Below, in pieces: positions 59,377-64,000 of a stretch of 64,000 nt of DNA. The stretch covers positions 1,054,001 to 1,118,000 of the forward strand of contig JAKSXM010000142.1 of assembly GCA_022575985.1 (NCBI GenBank), read 5' to 3'. This DNA is from Anagrus nilaparvatae. Taxonomy: Eukaryota; Arthropoda; Insecta; Hymenoptera; Mymaridae. How positions within the stretch are numbered: the first letter of the stretch is position 1; the number at the start of each line of letters is the position of its first letter. The notes below the pieces were generated by a model. The model was not told the origin of the DNA. It was given only the letters and a program-made list of their open reading frames with translations, and made no database searches. The translations under genes and the position numbers were made by a program.

Positions 59377-59479
59377 TAGGAACATATGGATGCTTATAAG
59401 CCAATTGGCAATGTTTTTTGACTAACTGAACCTGAATTTCGGGTCCTGTTTTTCTAGATTTGCGTATTTTTCTTGCTAA

Positions 59480-59735
59480 TAAGTATCAAAAATCCGCTTG
59501 TAGCTAGTAAAATTTTTTTTCTCGTCAAACGATTGCAAATGACTTGAAACGTAAAGAAAATTTTTTCCCGCTTACTTGGGATATGCGTATATCGGTATGA
59601 TGAAATTTGAAAAAATTTTTGAAAAAGAAAAGAAAAAATGTTTATTTTTAATTTTCTTTACGTTCCAAGTCATTTGCAATTGTTTGCAAAGAAAAAAAAA
59701 TTCTGCTAGCCGCAAGCGGATTTTTTTTTTCAGTG
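59480..59735. mobile_element. MITE-2 copy 2 (5' end decayed)
   Basis: Shares CTCGTCAAACGATTGCAAAT, CCCGCTTACTTGGG, TATGCGTATATCGGTATGAT and the end GGATTTTTTTTTTCAGTG with the copy at 33208. The first bases (CACTGAAAA) are degraded. Confidence 0.65.
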
Positions 59736-59739
59736 TACA

Positions 59740-62700
59740 AAAACCGAGAAATAGGTCATTATTTTACACTCGTTCCTCAAAATTTAGATTCAATGCATAG
59801 CAAATTTAAATATTTAACTTATATTTATCACAAATTTGGGGAAAACGTTCTAAATTTTGATAAAGGATATTGCAAAACCACGCTTACTTAAAACTTTGAT
59901 ATATCAATGTACTACTCGACGCGACGTCTCTACGTCCTTCAGGATAAACTTAGAATAGCTAACAAAGCAAAAATCAGATTTATTTGTGACATAAAAACAT
60001 TAAAAATGAGCACATTTTCATTTAAAATTCTTTAGGGATAACTTGTAAGCTTTATGTTTTCAGGCCAAAAAACCAAAACAAGATAATATGCGCAAATTAT
60101 TCATAAAATAAAGTAAAAAAGCGCAAAAATAAAAGAAAGAAAAATTTAACAAATTATTACACGTGACTTTATTAAAAATAATAATTCCATTTAAAATAAT
60201 AAATTGAATAATTATGAATGACATATTTAATAAATGACTAAATTATTCAGTAAAATAATCATACAAAACCAAAGATTAATATTTTTAGATTTACTACTGA
60301 CTAAAAGGAATGTACTTCTTACTAAGAAAACTTATATTTTCATACTACTATCTATCAAGACTTAAAATCCTTAGAGAATATAAGAAAAGTTTATATACTT
60401 AAAATATGAATAAACTGTTGTACTGGTAACCTAAAACATTTATTTATTACGTATAAACATGTTTATTTTTAGTATCGTCACGAGGGAAATTAATTATTTA
60501 AATACTTAGATTTACAAGGGGAGTCTCAACTGTTTGGGAAGCTGATTTGCTTCTGACTTTCAGATCAGGTTATGGTAGTTAAAAAAATATCCTTCTTATC
60601 CTCAGTTTACCTATATGGGCTTCAAGCCTGCTATAAGGTAGGGTTTTTAAAGGCTATATTCAAAATAAAGCTGCTACCATGTAACTTAACAAAATGTTTT
60701 TTGGTTAATCTCATTTATTGTATATAATTGTCACCTTTTAGGCAAAAGTGACCAATTTTTTAAATGGTTGCCAAAATTATAATTTTAGACTAAGTAGGGT
60801 TTTATAGGTTTCAAAAATTTTATATAAGCTCTTAGAAAACTAAATCTTATAACACAGAACACAGCTAGGGTGGCAAATTTCTTGGCTCAGGAGGCCTGTT
60901 CAGGTAAGCTGATTTTAGAAATATTGGATAGTAACCAAAATCTGAACAGCGTATTTATACGATGACAAAAGCTTAATTTTGAAATATAAAAGCTTTTTAA
61001 TAGATAATTTCCACCAAATTACACCCACAATTACTGAAATTTTTTGGTATAATGCAGAACTGAAAATAACCAAATCCAATTTGAAATTTCTCTAAAAAAT
61101 TTTACTTTTCACTTTACCTATGTAATAGCTAATTTATTTGTGTTATTCAGTAATTGGTTATTATTTTCCAAGATAAAGTTGCTGCAGAAAAAAATGTTAT
61201 TTTAATTTGCAACTCAATTTGCACAAAACATATATTTAAAAACTAATTTTTATAGTTTTAGAAGTATTAATTTTTTGTATTTTTTAATACTTTTGTGCTA
61301 AAATTAATAAAAATTAATTAAATCTTTTTAATTACAACAAATTACTGTTAAAAAAAATTTATTTAAAGTAGTAATATTTGTAATTGGCAGATATACTCTT
61401 TTCAAAAGAATTTTATTTTTTTAGCTATACAGTTTCAAAAAGTCCAGATTTTACAAAGTTTATTTTATTATTTTTCATTTCAGTTATATAAATAAAAAGA
61501 AACAAACGAAAAAAAAAGTATTGAAAAATTTTATATTATATTCTGTACAGTTACCATATGAAACAAATTTTTATTAACCTTATACTCTAAACGGGCAAAC
61601 ATATAATAATAAAAATTCAGTGTACATAAATGTATATAGAGTACATATTAGGCTGGTTTATTTTATCTTAAAAAAATTTTTTTAAATATTTTTTAGAATT
61701 ATTATTTACCCAAAGGCTAATTGGTATGTGCCTTAAATGCCTTCTTGGTAATTAAAATACCTGTGACAATAAACAGTTTATTTTTAATAAGTATTTAAAT
61801 GAAAAGCTGTTACTTTCTACCACATTGAAATGATTCAGATTCAATGAATGATCAAAAAATTGATGTCCCTGGCGTTCACATTGGTTGTAACATTGACCAT
61901 GCTTATAGTGTGAGGTCTTTGAAAAGGGCCATTAACATAGGGGAATTTAGGGAGGAGGTTTAATATTCGACGTTTACAAGAGGAAAGGGGGGTAAAAATT
62001 GATATTTTTGTGAATCAATTATTAGTATTTATTTGCTTACCACGTTAAAAAATTTTATTTAAATTTTTCTGCAACAGTCCCTAACTTTTAGCATTTTTCT
62101 GTTCTGATATTTTGATTCTCAGACACTTCTCTCTAATTTACCTCGTACTTTTTGCCAAAAATTCTTTCAGGAACTCAATCTATCAAAAAGTGGGGAAACG
62201 TTTGAAAGTGGAAATTTGCTAGTGGAAAAAATATCAAGGAGGGTCAAGTTTTAGGAAATAATGACTTAGACACCGAGATTTTCACCCTCTATTAAAACAA
62301 ATAATTTTTCTGTAAAATTTTTTGAAAATTTAAAACACTGTCTAGCCTAATATACATCTCTATAATATTTTTTTTAATCCACTGGGAATCACATGTAGAA
62401 CATACATACTGGACAAGAATATTTCTGTTATACAAATTTACGACATTAATATGCTTTTTTTTTATTATTTTTAAAATAATTTTTTTTTTAATTTATGATT
62501 CTATACTAGGCACATAAATAATAAAAATATTAAATCATAAATATTTAATAAAAATTTACTATTTTTTAAAGCTAAACTTAATTTTAAATAAAATGTAATT
62601 AATTCAAAAAGCATATAATTTAAAATTATAAAATCAATATTACAAAATGAAATTGTTCTATATAAACTCAATATAAAAAAAGGATCAAATGATTTGACGA

Positions 62701-63270
62701 TCTTTTATATAAAATCTCAAATAAAATAAAAAAGATAAAAATAATAATGACTTTGAAGAAAAAAAAAGAGGTTATGTAGAGGATAGATTTTTATATTTCT
62801 ACCACGTAACTTGACAAATATATCTAAAAAAAAAGGGTTAAAGAAAATTCTATATATGAAAAAAAAATGGGATTACTGATGATGAGTGAAAGAAAGATAC
62901 CTGTAAAAATACTATGAAAATTTTTTTTTTGACTTTTATGCACATACAGTCAAAATGAAATGATATGGCAGAAAATAAAAGAATAAAGCTAAGTTAAATA
63001 AGATTCATTGCTGTGTGATATGATGATAGTCTTTTTTTCTATATAAAAAATGATTTGTAGGGAATTCTGTGGATTACGTATTTTTTTTTTAGATTAGTAA
63101 TAGATTTTTTTTGTTTGTCTGTTTATTGGTTTTAATAAAGGAGATTAATAATGATAGTTTTATTAAAGGAAAAACGGCGGTGTAAAAATTCAATGGAAAA
63201 AATAAAGGGTGTGTAGTACGAAGCTCTTTTAAAAAGCTTTAAAAAATAATTTTGGTGTTTTGTTTAAATA
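59740..63270. other. AT-rich stretch, probable intron of the PDZ gene
   Basis: No exon, RNA gene or defined repeat was recognised. A less AT-rich patch, CTACTCGACGCGACGTCTCTACGTCC, lies at about 59911-59936. Confidence 0.35.
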
Positions 63271-63708
63271 AATGTTCAAATTCTGGATCATCAATCAAAA
63301 TGTCATTTTTTATAAAAATTTACCAAAAACTGTTTATCAAAGCTTTTTAAAAGAGCATCTAATCTACCACCCCTTTAATACAAATTTTTTTTTTAAATCA
63401 GGTTTTAAATCGATAAGTAATTACGAAATTACAACTTTTTTACTGTATTTATTATTTATTTGTAATTTTTTCTATCCAATTTTCATTTTTTTTTTCTTTT
63501 TAACTTACAGAAATTTTATTTATTTTTTTTCCTTCAAAGTGTATTATTAAAAATCTATAATAAGTAATTTTTTTATATTGGAAAAAAAATCTGTAAAATA
63601 TAAAACTTTCACATTTAATTTTTATGAAAGAAAGTTTTTTAAGGAATACAGTAAATGCTTCATTGTTATTGTTATTATTAATATTAGTACTTTTTTTTTG
63701 CTAGGGTA

Positions 63709-63906
63709 GTGGTGCATAAGAAAGCACTTAGTGCAAAAACGTTATTAGAAGATAGATTATGTTTTAATTTGGGCATCGGATCCTCGGGAGTTCAAATTTT
63801 GGCGCCATTTCCAGCGAATTATAGAACAAGATTCTTATTTTTATTTTATAATCTTTTTTGTAAAAAAGAACAAAAATTGATTAGCCTTGTTAGTAAAAAT
63901 TTGTAA
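63709..63906 (+). CDS. Unassigned open frame near the right edge
   Basis: Acceptor-like TTTTTTTTTGCTAG precedes it and the frame from GTAGTGGTGCATAAG is open for about 65 codons (VVHKKALSAKTLLEDRLCFN...IGSSGVQILAPFPANYR). The first 40 codons have higher G+C than the surroundings. It does not fit the phase of the last PDZ exon directly. It may be an exon or a transposon remnant. Confidence 0.2.
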   Translation: MVHKKALSAKTLLEDRLCFNLGIGSSGVQILAPFPANYRTRFLFLFYNLFCKKEQKLISLVSKNL

Positions 63907-64000
63907 TTTTACTTTGCATTAATATTTGCCCTAAATTTATTTATTCCTAATTACAGCATTAGCTGTTATAAATTATAAATTAAACAAAGAATTTTAAAAC

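Overview
The window is about 75% A+T, has no operon structure, contains long introns with GT...AG splice sites, and is dense with short inverted-repeat elements. This is an insect-type nuclear genome. The extreme A+T content and a divergent ionotropic-receptor-like gene fit an AT-rich hymenopteran such as a parasitoid wasp, but the species is inference only.

Layout. (1) 1.5-2.2 kb, minus strand: a compact gene encoding a secreted protein that looks like only the amino-terminal domain of an insect ionotropic receptor (IR). (2) 5.15-36.0 kb, plus strand: one large gene whose eight coding exons join in frame to 975 codons plus a stop. The predicted protein is Ser/Asn/Asp-rich, mostly disordered, and was not recognised. 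Its introns (up to 10.7 kb) hold most of the repeats. (3) 36.26-36.75 kb, minus strand: a complete CXXC zinc-binding protein (CZIB/DUF866), convergent with the large gene and with poly(A) signals only about 40 bp apart. (4) 38.8-39.4 kb: a promoter-like stretch that could start a plus-strand gene. Two well-supported exons of a PDZ-domain protein lie at 53.1 and 55.3 kb, with a phase-compatible candidate upstream exon at 45.1 kb. That gene is incomplete and probably runs past the right edge.

Mobile DNA. At least six non-autonomous families can be defined by comparing copies inside the window. MITE-1 is a 340-430 bp near-complete hairpin with CACTGTAAAAAG ends, present in six copies. MITE-2 is about 270 bp and starts CACTGAAAA. 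Repeat-C is about 300 bp, poly-C-bearing, and present in more than ten copies of different ages. There are also repeat-F and repeat-G foldbacks and several single-copy foldbacks with 65-300 bp arms. Nesting is readable: MITE-1 sits inside the left inverted repeat of another element at 3.5 kb, and MITE-2 and MITE-1 lie back to back inside a repeat-C copy at 33.0-34.0 kb. No transposase gene was seen. A 73-bp tandem array at 23.1-23.8 kb carries a fragment resembling the start of a C2H2 zinc finger.

The remaining sequence is AT-rich intron or intergenic DNA in which I see nothing I can support. No rRNA, intact tRNA or CRISPR array was found.
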